From the NCBI RefSeq assembly GCF_009915685.1, contig NZ_JAABLP010000001.1: a DNA stretch of 64,000 nucleotides; one strand, given 5' to 3'. This DNA comes from Pannonibacter tanglangensis. GTDB taxonomy: Bacteria; Pseudomonadota; Alphaproteobacteria; Rhizobiales; Stappiaceae. Positions within the stretch are counted from its first letter, which is position 1; each line of letters starts with the position of its first letter. The notes under the pieces are model-generated. The model saw only the letters and a program-made list of their open reading frames with translations, searched no databases and had not been told where the DNA came from. Shown piece by piece: positions 46,781 to 55,233 of the stretch. Position numbers and translations under genes: made by a program.

Positions 46781-48313
46781 ATGAAGCCGAATGTTCTCCT
46801 GATAACCGCCGACCAGTGGCGCGGTGCGGCCCTCGGCTGCGCCGGTCACGCTGAGGTCCGGACGCCGAATGTGGATGCCCTTGCCCGCGAGGGCGTGCTG
46901 TTCCGCCAGCATTTCGCCGGCGCGGCCCCCTGTTCTCCGGCGCGTGCGTGCCTCTACACCGGCCTTGCCCAGACGAACAACCGGGTGACCCGCAACGGCA
47001 CGCCGATGGATGACCGGCTCGACAACATTGCCCGGCTCGCCCGCCGCGCCGGCTATGATCCGACCCTGTTCGGCTACACCGACGTCTCGCCCGATCCCCG
47101 CACCCGCCACCGCGACGATCCCGACCTGACCACCTATGAAGGTGTGTTGCCCGGCTTCACCACCCGCGTGCTGCTGCCCGAGCATGAGAAGGCCTGGCTG
47201 TCCTGGCTGCGCGAGCGTGGTCACCGGATCGACGATCCCTCGAGGATCCATGTCCCCGTCGGCCATGCGCCGGGCACCGTCACCCGCGCTGCCCCCGCCT
47301 ACAGCGCCGACGAGACCCAGACCGCCTTCCTCACGGGAGAGTTCCTGCGCTGGCTGTCGGAGCGCGAGGGCGAGCGGCCGTGGTTTGCGCATATCTCGTT
47401 CCTGCGGCCGCATCCGCCCTTCGTGGTGCCCGCCCCCTACAACACCATGTACGAGGCGCGCACCGACGGGTTCCTGCGGCCCGAAAGCCGGGCGGAACAG
47501 GCCGCCGTCCATCCTTATGTTGCCGCCGAGCTGGCGCGGGTCGGGGCCGGACATTTCCTCGCCGGCGCGAGCGGCGGCACCGAGCAGTGGTCGGCGGAGG
47601 ATCACGGCCTCATCCGCGCGATCTACCACGGCATGATCAGCGAGGTGGATGCCCAGCTCGGCCGCCTGTTCGACGGGCTGAAGGCTGCCGGCAGCTTCGA
47701 CACCACGCTGATCATCTTCACCTCCGACCATGCCGAGCTGATGGGCGACCACTGGGGCTTCGGCAAGGGCGGCTTCTACGACCAGAGCTATCATATTCCA
47801 CTGGTAGTCAAGCTGCCGGGGACCGACGGCTCCCGGGGCCAGACCGTGACCGATTTCACCAGCGCCTGCGACATCTTCCCGACGCTGGCCGACTATCTGG
47901 GCGTGACGCCGCTGACAGGGCCGGATGGCCAGTCGCTGCGGCCCTTCCTGGAAGGCCGGGCGCCGGAGCGCTGGCGCGACGCGGTGGTGTGGGAGTTCGA
48001 CTTCCGCGACATCAGGTCCGGCCGGCACGAGGCGCATTTCGGCCTGCCCTCGCGCGCCCTCGCGCTCACGGTCCTGCGCGATGCCCGCATCAAGTACGTC
48101 CATTTCGCCGGTGGCCTGCCACCGCTCCTGTTCGACCTGGTCAATGATCCGGGTGAACTCAGGAACCTCGCGGAGGATCCGGCCTGGCAGTCGGTGCGGC
48201 TGTCCTGCGCCGAGCGCCTGCTGGACTGGCGCACGCAGCACCTCGACCAGACCCTCGCCTACACCGAGCTGACCCCGTCCGGGCCCGTGTCCCGGCCCTT
48301 CGGCGACGCCTGA
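46781..48313 (+). CDS. formylglycine-type phosphonate monoester hydrolase / sulfatase
   Basis: This 510-residue alkaline-phosphatase-superfamily hydrolase has the formylglycine signature CSPARACLYTG, in which C51 would be converted. Metal-binding residues lie in TADQWRG (Asp11) and FTSDHAELMGDHW. The motifs GYDPTLFGYTDVSPDPRT, RPHPPFVVPAPYNTMY, WEFDFRDI and YVHFAGGLPPLLFDL are those I associate with phosphonate monoester hydrolases of Rhizobium and Burkholderia rather than classical arylsulfatases. The phosphonate context supports this. It would release free phosphonates from esters such as phosphonolipid heads. There is no signal peptide, so it is predicted cytoplasmic. A formylglycine-generating or anaerobic maturase gene is not in the window. 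Confidence 0.82.
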   Translation: MKPNVLLITADQWRGAALGCAGHAEVRTPNVDALAREGVLFRQHFAGAAPCSPARACLYTGLAQTNNRVTRNGTPMDDRLDNIARLARRAGYDPTLFGYTDVSPDPRTRHRDDPDLTTYEGVLPGFTTRVLLPEHEKAWLSWLRERGHRIDDPSRIHVPVGHAPGTVTRAAPAYSADETQTAFLTGEFLRWLSEREGERPWFAHISFLRPHPPFVVPAPYNTMYEARTDGFLRPESRAEQAAVHPYVAAELARVGAGHFLAGASGGTEQWSAEDHGLIRAIYHGMISEVDAQLGRLFDGLKAAGSFDTTLIIFTSDHAELMGDHWGFGKGGFYDQSYHIPLVVKLPGTDGSRGQTVTDFTSACDIFPTLADYLGVTPLTGPDGQSLRPFLEGRAPERWRDAVVWEFDFRDIRSGRHEAHFGLPSRALALTVLRDARIKYVHFAGGLPPLLFDLVNDPGELRNLAEDPAWQSVRLSCAERLLDWRTQHLDQTLAYTELTPSGPVSRPFGDA

Positions 48314-48571
48314 GACCGATCTGACGCGCAGCCGCCCTGCACGAATTTTTCGCTGCAGGGCCGCCGCACGTGCCCCGCAGCCTGGCCCTGCGGCTGTCTC
48401 CGGCGAGCGATCAAGGGGCGCAGGCGGCTGGTTGTCCTTGCGTTTTGCGGGCCTGCCCGGATCCCGCGCAAGCAACTGCCGCGCATTTAGGCAGCTCATT
48501 TTTCTGCTTGCCGCTTGTGCAGTGCAGCGCCACTCTGCTGTCAAACCTCATAAGAACCAGAGGGGAACAGC
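48314..48571. other. intergenic region before NMT1-type importer
   Basis: An 8-bp perfect stem GCCCTGCA / TGCAGGGC (48334-48341 with 48354-48361) encloses a T-rich loop, 20 bp after the hydrolase stop. It lacks a trailing T-run and is at best a weak terminator. The remainder should hold the importer promoter. I looked for thiamine-riboswitch core elements and did not see them. Confidence 0.4.
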
Positions 48572-49582
48572 ATGCGGCGTCTTCTTGGACTGGCGATGGG
48601 CCTGGCGCTTTCGGCGTCATCGGCGCTGGCCGCCACTGACATCAAGTTCACACTCGACTGGAAGTTCGAGGGCCCGGCGGCTCCGTTCTTCATCGCGCTC
48701 GACAAGGGCTATTTCGCCGCCGAGGGGCTCAACGTGACCATCGACACCGGGGCCGGCTCGCGCGAGTCGATCCCGCGGGTGGCCACCGGCGCCTACCAGA
48801 TGGGCTTCGGCGACATCAACTCCCTCATCCAGCTCCTCGACAAGCAGCCCGACCTGAAGGTCAAGGCGGTGATGATGGCCTATGAGCGGCCGCCGCTTGC
48901 CGTCATCGGGCGCAAGAGCCTCGGCATCACCGACGACCCGAAGTCGCTCGAAGGCAAGAAGCTCGGCGCGCCGCCCCCGGATGCCGCCTTCGGCCAGTGG
49001 CCGGCCTTTGCCAAGGTCGCCGGGCTCGACACCTCGACGATCACCATCGAGAACGTCGGCTTCCCCGTGCGCGAGCCGATGCTTGCCCAGGGCCAGGTCG
49101 ATGCGATCTTCGGCTTCTCCTTCTCCTCGGTGATCAACCTCAAGGCCCAGGGCGTTCCGGAGGAGGACATCGCGCTGATCATGATGGCCGAGAAGGGTCT
49201 CGACCTCTATGGCAACGTCGTCATGGTCAACACCGACTTCGCCGCCGCCAACCCGGAGGCCGTCAAGGGCTTCGTCAAGGCGCTGACCAGGGGCTATCTC
49301 GAGGCGATCGCCGATCCGGCAGCCGCCGTCCCGCATGTGATGAAGCGCAACGAGGTGCTGAACGAGGCCGTCGAGATCGAACGCCTCAAGATGGCCGTCG
49401 CCCAGTCCATCGCCACTCCGGCGGTGAAGGCCAACGGCTTCGGCGGCGTCGACATGGCCAAGCTCACCAGGTCGATGGAGTATCTCCAGACCTCGATGGG
49501 TGTCAGCGCCACGCCGCCGGCCGCCGAGAAGGTGTTCGATCCGGCCTATCTGCCGCCGGCCGCCGAGCGCGCCGTGAAGTAA
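48572..49582 (+). CDS. NMT1/THI5-like ABC transporter substrate-binding protein
   Basis: This 336-residue binding protein starts MRRLLGLAMGLALSASSALAATD, a signal peptide with ALA cleavage near residue 21. Then comes IKFTLDWKFEGPAAPFFIALDKGYFAAEGLNV, the NMT1/SsuA/TauA first-strand pattern in which FTLDW and an aromatic pair contact small ligands. It belongs to the nitrate/sulfonate/taurine/thiamine-precursor group. The LDW motif leans toward pyrimidine or thiamine-precursor binding, but no thi gene is near. It is the first gene of a three-gene importer. GAGGGGA precedes the ATG. The ligand is not determinable from sequence. Confidence 0.88.
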   Translation: MRRLLGLAMGLALSASSALAATDIKFTLDWKFEGPAAPFFIALDKGYFAAEGLNVTIDTGAGSRESIPRVATGAYQMGFGDINSLIQLLDKQPDLKVKAVMMAYERPPLAVIGRKSLGITDDPKSLEGKKLGAPPPDAAFGQWPAFAKVAGLDTSTITIENVGFPVREPMLAQGQVDAIFGFSFSSVINLKAQGVPEEDIALIMMAEKGLDLYGNVVMVNTDFAAANPEAVKGFVKALTRGYLEAIADPAAAVPHVMKRNEVLNEAVEIERLKMAVAQSIATPAVKANGFGGVDMAKLTRSMEYLQTSMGVSATPPAAEKVFDPAYLPPAAERAVK

Positions 49583-49600
49583 CCGGTATGCGACGTCCTG

Positions 49601-49638
49601 CCCTCCCGGAGTGCCGAAGGGCGCCGGGAGGGACTTTT
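49601..49638 (+). terminator. attenuator-like terminator between binding protein and ATPase genes
   Basis: CCCTCCCGG (49601-49609) pairs with CCGGGAGGG (49624-49632) and is followed by ACTTTTTG. It lies inside the operon and probably lets most transcripts end after the binding-protein gene. Confidence 0.7.
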
Positions 49639-49668
49639 TGAAGTCAAGAAGATCCGACCGGAGGGGCA

Positions 49669-50460
49669 GTGACCGGATTTGTCGATTTGCGCGGCGTGCG
49701 GCTCACCTATGGCGGCACGGCGGACGGAACCCTCGCCCTCGACGGCCTGACGATGGCCGTCAACAAGGGCGAATTCGCTGCCGTGGTCGGCCCGTCCGGC
49801 TGTGGCAAGTCCACCCTGATGAAGCTGGCGACAGGGCTGATGCGCCCCCAGGCCGGCACCGTCGAGGTGGCGGGCAAGGAAGTGGCCGGCCCGGTGTCCA
49901 TCGCCGGCATGGCGTTCCAGAACCCCTCCATGCTGCCCTGGCGCACGACGCTCGACAACGTCATGCTGCCGCTCGAGATCGTCCAGCCGCATCGCAGCCG
50001 CCTGAAGCGCGAGCGCGAGGCCTATCTGAAGAAGGCGGAAGACCTTCTCGCCCTGGTCGGGCTCAGGGGCTTTGGCCAGAAATTCCCCTGGCAGCTCTCC
50101 GGCGGCATGCAGCAGCGCGCCAACCTCTGCCGCGCCCTGGTGCATGACCCGGCCCTCCTGATGCTGGACGAGCCTTTCGGAGCGCTCGATGCCTTCACCC
50201 GCGAAGAACTGTGGCAGGTCATGCGGGACCTGCATGCGGAGAAGGGCTTCACCACCATCCTCGTCACCCATGACCTGCGCGAAGCCGTCTATCTCGCCGA
50301 CCGGATCTTCGTCATGAGCGCCCGGCCCGGCAAGGTGATCATGGAGCGCAAGATCGACTTTCCCCGCCCGCGCCCCATCGACCTGACCTATGAGGCAGGC
50401 TTCAACGACATCGTGCACGAGCTGCGCGGGTACATTGCCGAAGCGAGGGCTGCCGCATGA
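49669..50460 (+). CDS. ABC transporter ATP-binding protein (SsuB/TauB/NrtD type)
   Basis: This 263-residue ATPase has Walker A VVGPSGCGKSTLMKLA near residue 40 and a Q-loop in FQNPSMLPWRTTLDN. The signature is LSGGMQQRANLCRAL, and Walker B LLMLDEPFGALDAF is followed by VTHDLREAVYLAD. The LPWRTTLDN region is typical of the sulfonate/nitrate/thiamine-precursor family. It starts with GTG preceded by GGAGGGGCA, 86 bp after the binding-protein stop. The stop overlaps the permease ATG by 4 bp. Confidence 0.92.
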   Translation: MTGFVDLRGVRLTYGGTADGTLALDGLTMAVNKGEFAAVVGPSGCGKSTLMKLATGLMRPQAGTVEVAGKEVAGPVSIAGMAFQNPSMLPWRTTLDNVMLPLEIVQPHRSRLKREREAYLKKAEDLLALVGLRGFGQKFPWQLSGGMQQRANLCRALVHDPALLMLDEPFGALDAFTREELWQVMRDLHAEKGFTTILVTHDLREAVYLADRIFVMSARPGKVIMERKIDFPRPRPIDLTYEAGFNDIVHELRGYIAEARAAA

Positions 50461-51224
50461 ACGACCGCTGGATCAAGGCTGCCCCGTTCCTGTGGACGTT
50501 CGGCCTCTTTGCGGGCTGGGAGCTGGCCGTCGCCGCGCTGCGCCTGCCGGTGTTCATCCTGCCGGCCCCGTCCGACATTCTCGCAGCCACATACCAGTAC
50601 TGGCCGGCGATCTGGAAGAACGCGGTGCAGACGCTCTTCACCACCGTCCTCGGCTTTGCCATGGCGGTCGCCGGCGGCCTGCTGCTGGGTCTGGCCGTCG
50701 GCTGGAGCCGGGCGATCTACGCCGGGCTCTATCCGCTGATGATCGGCTTCAACTCGGTGCCGAAGGTGGCCGTGGTGCCGATCCTCGTCATCTGGTTCGG
50801 CATCGGCACCGTCCCGGCCGTGCTCACGGCGTTCCTGATCGCCTTCTTCCCGATCGTGGTGAATGTGGCCACCGGGCTTGCCACCATCGAGCCGGAAATG
50901 GAGGACGTGCTGCGGGCGCTCGGGGCCCGGAAGCTCGACATCATGCTCAAGGTCGGCATTCCCCGCTCGATGCCCTATTTCTTCGGCTCGCTGAAGATCG
51001 CCATCACGCTGGCCTTCGTCGGCTCGGTGATTTCCGAGACCGTCGCCGCCAACTCCGGCCTCGGCCACATGATGCTGGCGGCGCAGTCGCAGTTCAACGT
51101 GCCGCTGGTCTGGGCCGGCCTCCTCGCCCTCGCCGTTCTCGGCATCGTCATGTACGCGCTGATGGCCGTCCTGGAAATGCGCATGACCGGCTGGGCCCAC
51201 CGCTCCGGCCAGAACCGGGCGTAG
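50457..51224 (+). CDS. ABC transporter permease (SsuC/TauC/NrtB type)
   Basis: This 255-residue inner-membrane permease has a first hydrophobic segment at about residues 10-30, six segments in total, and the EAA loop EMEDVLRALGARKLDIMLKVGIPRSMPYFFGSLK near residue 145. It is the single permease, forming a homodimer, of the NMT1-type importer. It overlaps the ATPase gene by 4 bp and ends the operon. An intergenic repeat follows. Confidence 0.92.
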   Translation: MNDRWIKAAPFLWTFGLFAGWELAVAALRLPVFILPAPSDILAATYQYWPAIWKNAVQTLFTTVLGFAMAVAGGLLLGLAVGWSRAIYAGLYPLMIGFNSVPKVAVVPILVIWFGIGTVPAVLTAFLIAFFPIVVNVATGLATIEPEMEDVLRALGARKLDIMLKVGIPRSMPYFFGSLKIAITLAFVGSVISETVAANSGLGHMMLAAQSQFNVPLVWAGLLALAVLGIVMYALMAVLEMRMTGWAHRSGQNRA

Positions 51225-51312
51225 GACCGCCTCAGTCCAGAACTGAGGCAAGCTCCTTGCCCCCTTGCGGCCGTGCAATCTCATGAGCGGTCAGACGGTG
51301 TCGAGGCCTCGC

Positions 51313-51470
51313 AGCCCCCCTCCCCCTCGTGGGAAGGGTAAGGGGTGGGGGGCACGGGAGGCCGTCAGATCACAAGGCATCCGAACTCCGCCTTGTCAGG
51401 AACATCTATAACTTGGGTTTACGTCCGTTCCCCCCACCCCCACCCCCCTCCCCACGAGGGGGAGGGGAGC
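51313..51470. repeat. GC-rich bordered intergenic repeat, copy C
   Basis: The left border CCCCCCTCCCCCTCGTGGG and the right border TCCCCACGAGGGGGAGGGGAG are inverted to each other, with AGGGTAAGGGGTGGGGGG and CCCCCCACCCCCACCCCC as inner flanks and a variable middle. A second copy lies at 55026-55190. The two are in direct orientation around the fabI and DUF3141 genes. The 338-bp gap between the importer and DUF3141 genes holds little else. Confidence 0.75.
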
Positions 51471-51562
51471 GGAAAGGCTGCGACAAGGTTGAACCGTCTG
51501 AGCCCGGTCCTTCACCTCGAACGGATATCGGATTTCAGGGCCGAAAGCCCCGCCCCCCGACT

Positions 51563-53995
51563 TTACTTCGCCGCCACCATCACCTCGGCCGGGCCGCGGA
51601 GCGCCTTCTTCCCCAGCGGATCCTCGGTCACGTCGCCGGAAATCGGCGGCAGGTCGAGGATGTCGTGGAACCTTTGCAGCATGTCCAGCGTGTGCGGGGC
51701 CATTTCATCAATGGCGCCAGGGACATACTGCACCACGCGGGCAGCCAGGTCGCGGTCCTCGCGGGTCTTCAGCAGCTTCGGCAAGGCGGCGAGAGCGCCG
51801 GTGCGGTCGAATTCCACGATCAGCGTCTGTTCGTGGATGATGATCGCGCGCTCCTCGGCGCTGAGCGAGCGGAACGGCTCGTCCTCGGTCAACACATGGG
51901 CCGAGCGCTCCAGCCGGTCGCGGCGCACATTGCCGCGCGAGTCTGCCAGCAGCACCAGCATGCGGATGACCGCCTCGACGAAGCCGCCCTCCTCCACGCG
52001 GCGCAGCGCCGATTGCACGACCGGCAGGGCCCTGAGTTCGTCCGTGCGCTTCAGCGTGCGCGGACGCACGTGGCCACGGCCATACCAGCGCGCCCAGGGC
52101 GTGCCCCAGAGGCCGAAGAAGGCCATCTCGTACCAGGTGTCGCGCAGGTCACGGACCATGTCGATGGACTGCTCGATCAGGTCGGCGCTCAGCCGCTCCA
52201 GCTCGACCAGCGGATTGCTGGCCGGCGCCGGCGCGCGCTCCGCCTTCACCTTCTCGGCCATCTGCTGCAGCGGCTGCACCAGCGGATTGCGGCTGGAGAA
52301 GGCGGCGCGCTGCAGCCGCAGCGGATGCAGCACCCGGCCGGCTTCCGCGCTGGCTTCGGTCACGCCGGCCTGCACGAAGGGACGGATCGCCGTGTCATAG
52401 ACCTCGGCCTGCTGCTCCGACCAGCGGGCGACGGCCGCAAAGGGCGTCTCGTCATCGCGGCCATCATCCAGCGCCTGCAGGTCGTCGAGCGTCCGCTCGT
52501 GGAACGAGACGGTGAAGGTGCGGTTCACCCCCTCGCCGGAATAGTCGTCGATCTTCATCTCGTAGAGACCGGGCGCCAGCGCCTCGATGGTCTTCATCGT
52601 CGAGGCCATCTCGCTGTGCTCCTTCCTCGCAATCGAGGAGGACACGAAGATGCCGAGATGCCCGACCTGGTCATGCACCATGTAGAGGATGCGCTGGCCG
52701 CGGATCTGGATCTCGCTGACGTCCGAATAGGTGTCGAGGATCCAGTTAAGCGCCTGCTGCGGCGGGGTGATGTTGTCGCCATGGCTGGCGAAGACGATGA
52801 TCGGCGCGCGGATTGCCTTGAGATCCACATTGCGGCCCGGCTCCAGCCGCGCCTCGTTGCGCGCCAGCCGGTTGCCGACGAAAAGCTGTTCGACGATCCA
52901 GCGGATCTCGGCTTCGTTCAGCAGGAAGTAGCCGCCCCACCAGGTCTCGAACTCGAGGAAACGAGGGGCTTCCGTGTCCACATGGGCATAGAGGTCGACG
53001 TATTTGCGGAACAGCGTCCGGGCCGGATTGAGCAGCTCGAAATTGGAGACGAGATGCGCGCCGTCGAAGACGCCATGGCCGATGTCGGACCAGAACATCG
53101 GCATGACGGTGCCGCCGAGAACGCCGGCATTGTAGCGCATCGGATGGCCCCCGACGAGACCGGACCAGGTGTCGACCGGCGCGCCATTCAGCACGATCGG
53201 GCCGGTCAGGTCCGGATTGGAGGCCGCCAGCAGCAGGGTTGCCCAGCCGCCCTGGCAGTTGCCGATCACCACCGGACGCGGGGCGTCCGGGTGGCGGCGC
53301 GTCACCTCGCGCACGAACTCCGCTTCGGCCCGCGTCACGTCGGCCAGCGTCTGGCCTTTTTCCGGCGCGCGGCGGAAGGCGACGAAATAGACCGGATAGC
53401 CTTCCTTCAGCGCCACACCGACCTGGCTGTCGGTCTTGAACCCGCCGATGCCGGCACCGTGGCCGGCGCGCGGATCAATGATGATGTAGGGCCGCTTGGC
53501 CGGATCGATGGTCACGCCAGCCGGCGGCAGGATGCGCAGCAGCATGTAGTTGCAGGGATGCGGCAGGTCCTTGCCGTCGACGACCACCTCGTGGTCATAG
53601 ACCAGCACCGGCGGGCAGCCCTCGGCCTCATGCTTCAGGAAGATGTCGCCGCGCTGGCGCAGCGTGTCGAGTGTCAGCACCAGGCGCTGGCCGGCATCCG
53701 TCACATAGGCCTTCACATCCTCGGCCAGTGTTCCCTCGGCCTGACGGGCGCTGAGGTCGGAGGCCAGCTTGGTCAGGCTCTCGAGGCTCTTGCGGGTGCG
53801 GGCGTTGTGCGTGCGCGCCATCGCGTCGAGATGGCGCGACGTGCCGCGCAGCATCATCTCGCTCATGGCGGAAAACTCCGCGAACTGGGCGGTGAACACC
53901 TTCATCCGTTCGCTCGGCGACCAGGCGGTCGCGTCCTGCAGGGACTTCAGCAGATCGCCGTTCGGCGTGTTCAGGGCATCGAAAATGTTGCTCAT
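51563..53995 (-). CDS. DUF3141 protein, PHA-synthase-like alpha/beta hydrolase
   Basis: This 810-residue protein has an N-terminal helical region (1-130), then an alpha/beta hydrolase core related to polyhydroxyalkanoate synthases. The nucleophile elbow is VIGNCQGGWATLLL near residue 245, with Cys in place of Ser as in PhaC. YIIIDPRAGHGAGIGGF comes before it, and the late His is in DQVGHLGIFVSSSIARKE. A further 330 residues with coiled-coil segments follow. It is much longer than PhaC (about 580-600) and is classed as DUF3141, of unknown function. It starts 11 bp after the FabI-like gene stop, so they form one operon. Confidence 0.85.
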   Translation of the reverse strand: MSNIFDALNTPNGDLLKSLQDATAWSPSERMKVFTAQFAEFSAMSEMMLRGTSRHLDAMARTHNARTRKSLESLTKLASDLSARQAEGTLAEDVKAYVTDAGQRLVLTLDTLRQRGDIFLKHEAEGCPPVLVYDHEVVVDGKDLPHPCNYMLLRILPPAGVTIDPAKRPYIIIDPRAGHGAGIGGFKTDSQVGVALKEGYPVYFVAFRRAPEKGQTLADVTRAEAEFVREVTRRHPDAPRPVVIGNCQGGWATLLLAASNPDLTGPIVLNGAPVDTWSGLVGGHPMRYNAGVLGGTVMPMFWSDIGHGVFDGAHLVSNFELLNPARTLFRKYVDLYAHVDTEAPRFLEFETWWGGYFLLNEAEIRWIVEQLFVGNRLARNEARLEPGRNVDLKAIRAPIIVFASHGDNITPPQQALNWILDTYSDVSEIQIRGQRILYMVHDQVGHLGIFVSSSIARKEHSEMASTMKTIEALAPGLYEMKIDDYSGEGVNRTFTVSFHERTLDDLQALDDGRDDETPFAAVARWSEQQAEVYDTAIRPFVQAGVTEASAEAGRVLHPLRLQRAAFSSRNPLVQPLQQMAEKVKAERAPAPASNPLVELERLSADLIEQSIDMVRDLRDTWYEMAFFGLWGTPWARWYGRGHVRPRTLKRTDELRALPVVQSALRRVEEGGFVEAVIRMLVLLADSRGNVRRDRLERSAHVLTEDEPFRSLSAEERAIIIHEQTLIVEFDRTGALAALPKLLKTREDRDLAARVVQYVPGAIDEMAPHTLDMLQRFHDILDLPPISGDVTEDPLGKKALRGPAEVMVAAK

Positions 53996-54006
53996 GGGAG
54001 TTCCCT

Positions 54007-54771
54007 TCAGCCGATGATGCTGTAACCGCCGTCGATGGCATGGACGCCGCCCGTGACGTTGGCGGCCTCACGGCTGGCGAGGAAGGCGGCATAGGCACCG
54101 ACATCCTCGATGGTGGCCAGCAGATGCGTCGGCGCGCGCGCGGCGGCCGCGTTGAGCAGGTCGTCGAACTCGGCGATGCCGGAGGCCGCCCGGGTCTTCA
54201 GCGGTCCGGGCGACAGCGCATGCACCGAAATCCGCTTCGGGCCGAGTTCGGCGGCCGCATAGCGGGTCACCGCTTCCAGCGCGGCCTTCACCGGGCCCAT
54301 GACGTTGTAGTGCTCGACCACCTTTTCCGCGCCATAGAAGGACACGGTCATGCAGGTGCCGCCGTCCTGCATCAGCGGTTCCGACTTGCGGATGAGGCGC
54401 AGGAAGGAATGTACGGAAATGTCCATCGCAAGGCCGAAGCCTTCGGCGGAGCAGTCGATCACCCGGCCATGCAGATCGTCCTTCGGGCAGAAGGCGATGG
54501 AGTGGACCAGCGTATCGAGACGCCCCCAGCGCCGGCTGATCTCGTCAAACAGCGCGTCGGTCTCGTCGCCGTTGCGCACGTCCAGCGGCGCGATGATCTC
54601 GGCGCCCAGCGCTTCGGCCAGCGGCCGTACATGCGGCTCGGCCTTGTCGTTCAGATAGGTGATGGCCAGGTCCGCGCCCTGCCGGCGCAGGGCCGCGGCA
54701 ATGCCGTAGGCGATGGACTGGTCGTTGGCCACGCCGACGACGAGCGCCTTCTGACCGGTGAGATCGAACAT
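54007..54771 (-). CDS. enoyl-ACP reductase-like SDR (FabI family)
   Basis: This 254-residue short-chain dehydrogenase of the FabI type has the divergent cofactor motif VVGVANDQSIAYGIAAAL (residues 10-27), LVHSIAFCP near residue 87 and the catalytic Tyr/Lys set SFYGAEKVVEHYNVMGPVKAALE. Proline replaces the usual Ala or small residue before Lys, and His precedes the catalytic Tyr. Together with its operon partner DUF3141, this suggests a specialised paralogue rather than the housekeeping FabI. AAGGGAGAG lies before the ATG at 54771; the frame is open further up without a ribosome site. Confidence 0.85.
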   Translation of the reverse strand: MFDLTGQKALVVGVANDQSIAYGIAAALRRQGADLAITYLNDKAEPHVRPLAEALGAEIIAPLDVRNGDETDALFDEISRRWGRLDTLVHSIAFCPKDDLHGRVIDCSAEGFGLAMDISVHSFLRLIRKSEPLMQDGGTCMTVSFYGAEKVVEHYNVMGPVKAALEAVTRYAAAELGPKRISVHALSPGPLKTRAASGIAEFDDLLNAAAARAPTHLLATIEDVGAYAAFLASREAANVTGGVHAIDGGYSIIG

Positions 54772-55233
54772 CCCGCGCTCTCCCTTGGGGTCGCCCCGGA
54801 CAATCCGGGCAAGGGAGAGCCTATTGCACTGCAACAACCGGTTTGTGACGGTTTGCCCCTATGCGCATTTCACCGGAGGCGCGGCTGGCAGCATAAATCC
54901 AATCACCGTCATCGCGGGCGAAGCGCAGCGGAGACCCGGGACAGGAGCGCCGCTGCGCCCTGTACGGCGCTGATCAGGGATCACAGGAGCAAAGTGCAAA
55001 GTACAAGGCGCACTCCGCCTCTCAGCTCCCCTCCCCCTCGTGGGGATGGGTAAGGGGTGGGGGGCTCGGGAGGCCGTTAGGTCGTAGGGGTCTGATGAAA
55101 GCCTAGTCGGGAAAGCAGATACCCTGGTTTCAAGTCCCGCCCCCCACCCCCAAACCCCTCCCCACGAGGGGGAGGGGAGCGGAGAGTCCTCAGTTTTCGT
55201 CCGGCCACATATGCGAACTGCCCAGGCTCAACG
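54772..55233. other. intergenic region fabI-like / fadB-like, containing repeat copy D
   Basis: This 462-bp gap includes the promoter side of the FabI-like gene and the repeat copy D (55026-55190). The remaining sequence shows a scattered AT-rich patch (CATAAATCCAATCACCG) near 54891 and nothing that looks coding. Confidence 0.5.
55026..55190. repeat. GC-rich bordered intergenic repeat, copy D
   Basis: CTCCCCTCCCCCTCGTGGGGA at the left edge and its inverted partner TCCCCACGAGGGGGAGGGGAG at the right form a perfect 20-bp-class dyad. Inside are the same TAAGGGGTGGGGGG and CCCCCCACCCCC blocks as in copy C. The middle 60 bp differ between the copies except for GGAGGCCGT. Such units are widespread in alphaproteobacteria; the biological role is unknown. 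Confidence 0.75.

Noticed and set aside
48314..48571. Thiamine riboswitch before the NMT1/THI5-type importer
   Set aside because: The binding-protein family made this plausible, but I cannot find the conserved core elements (CTGAGA or ACCTGAT-like) in the leader.
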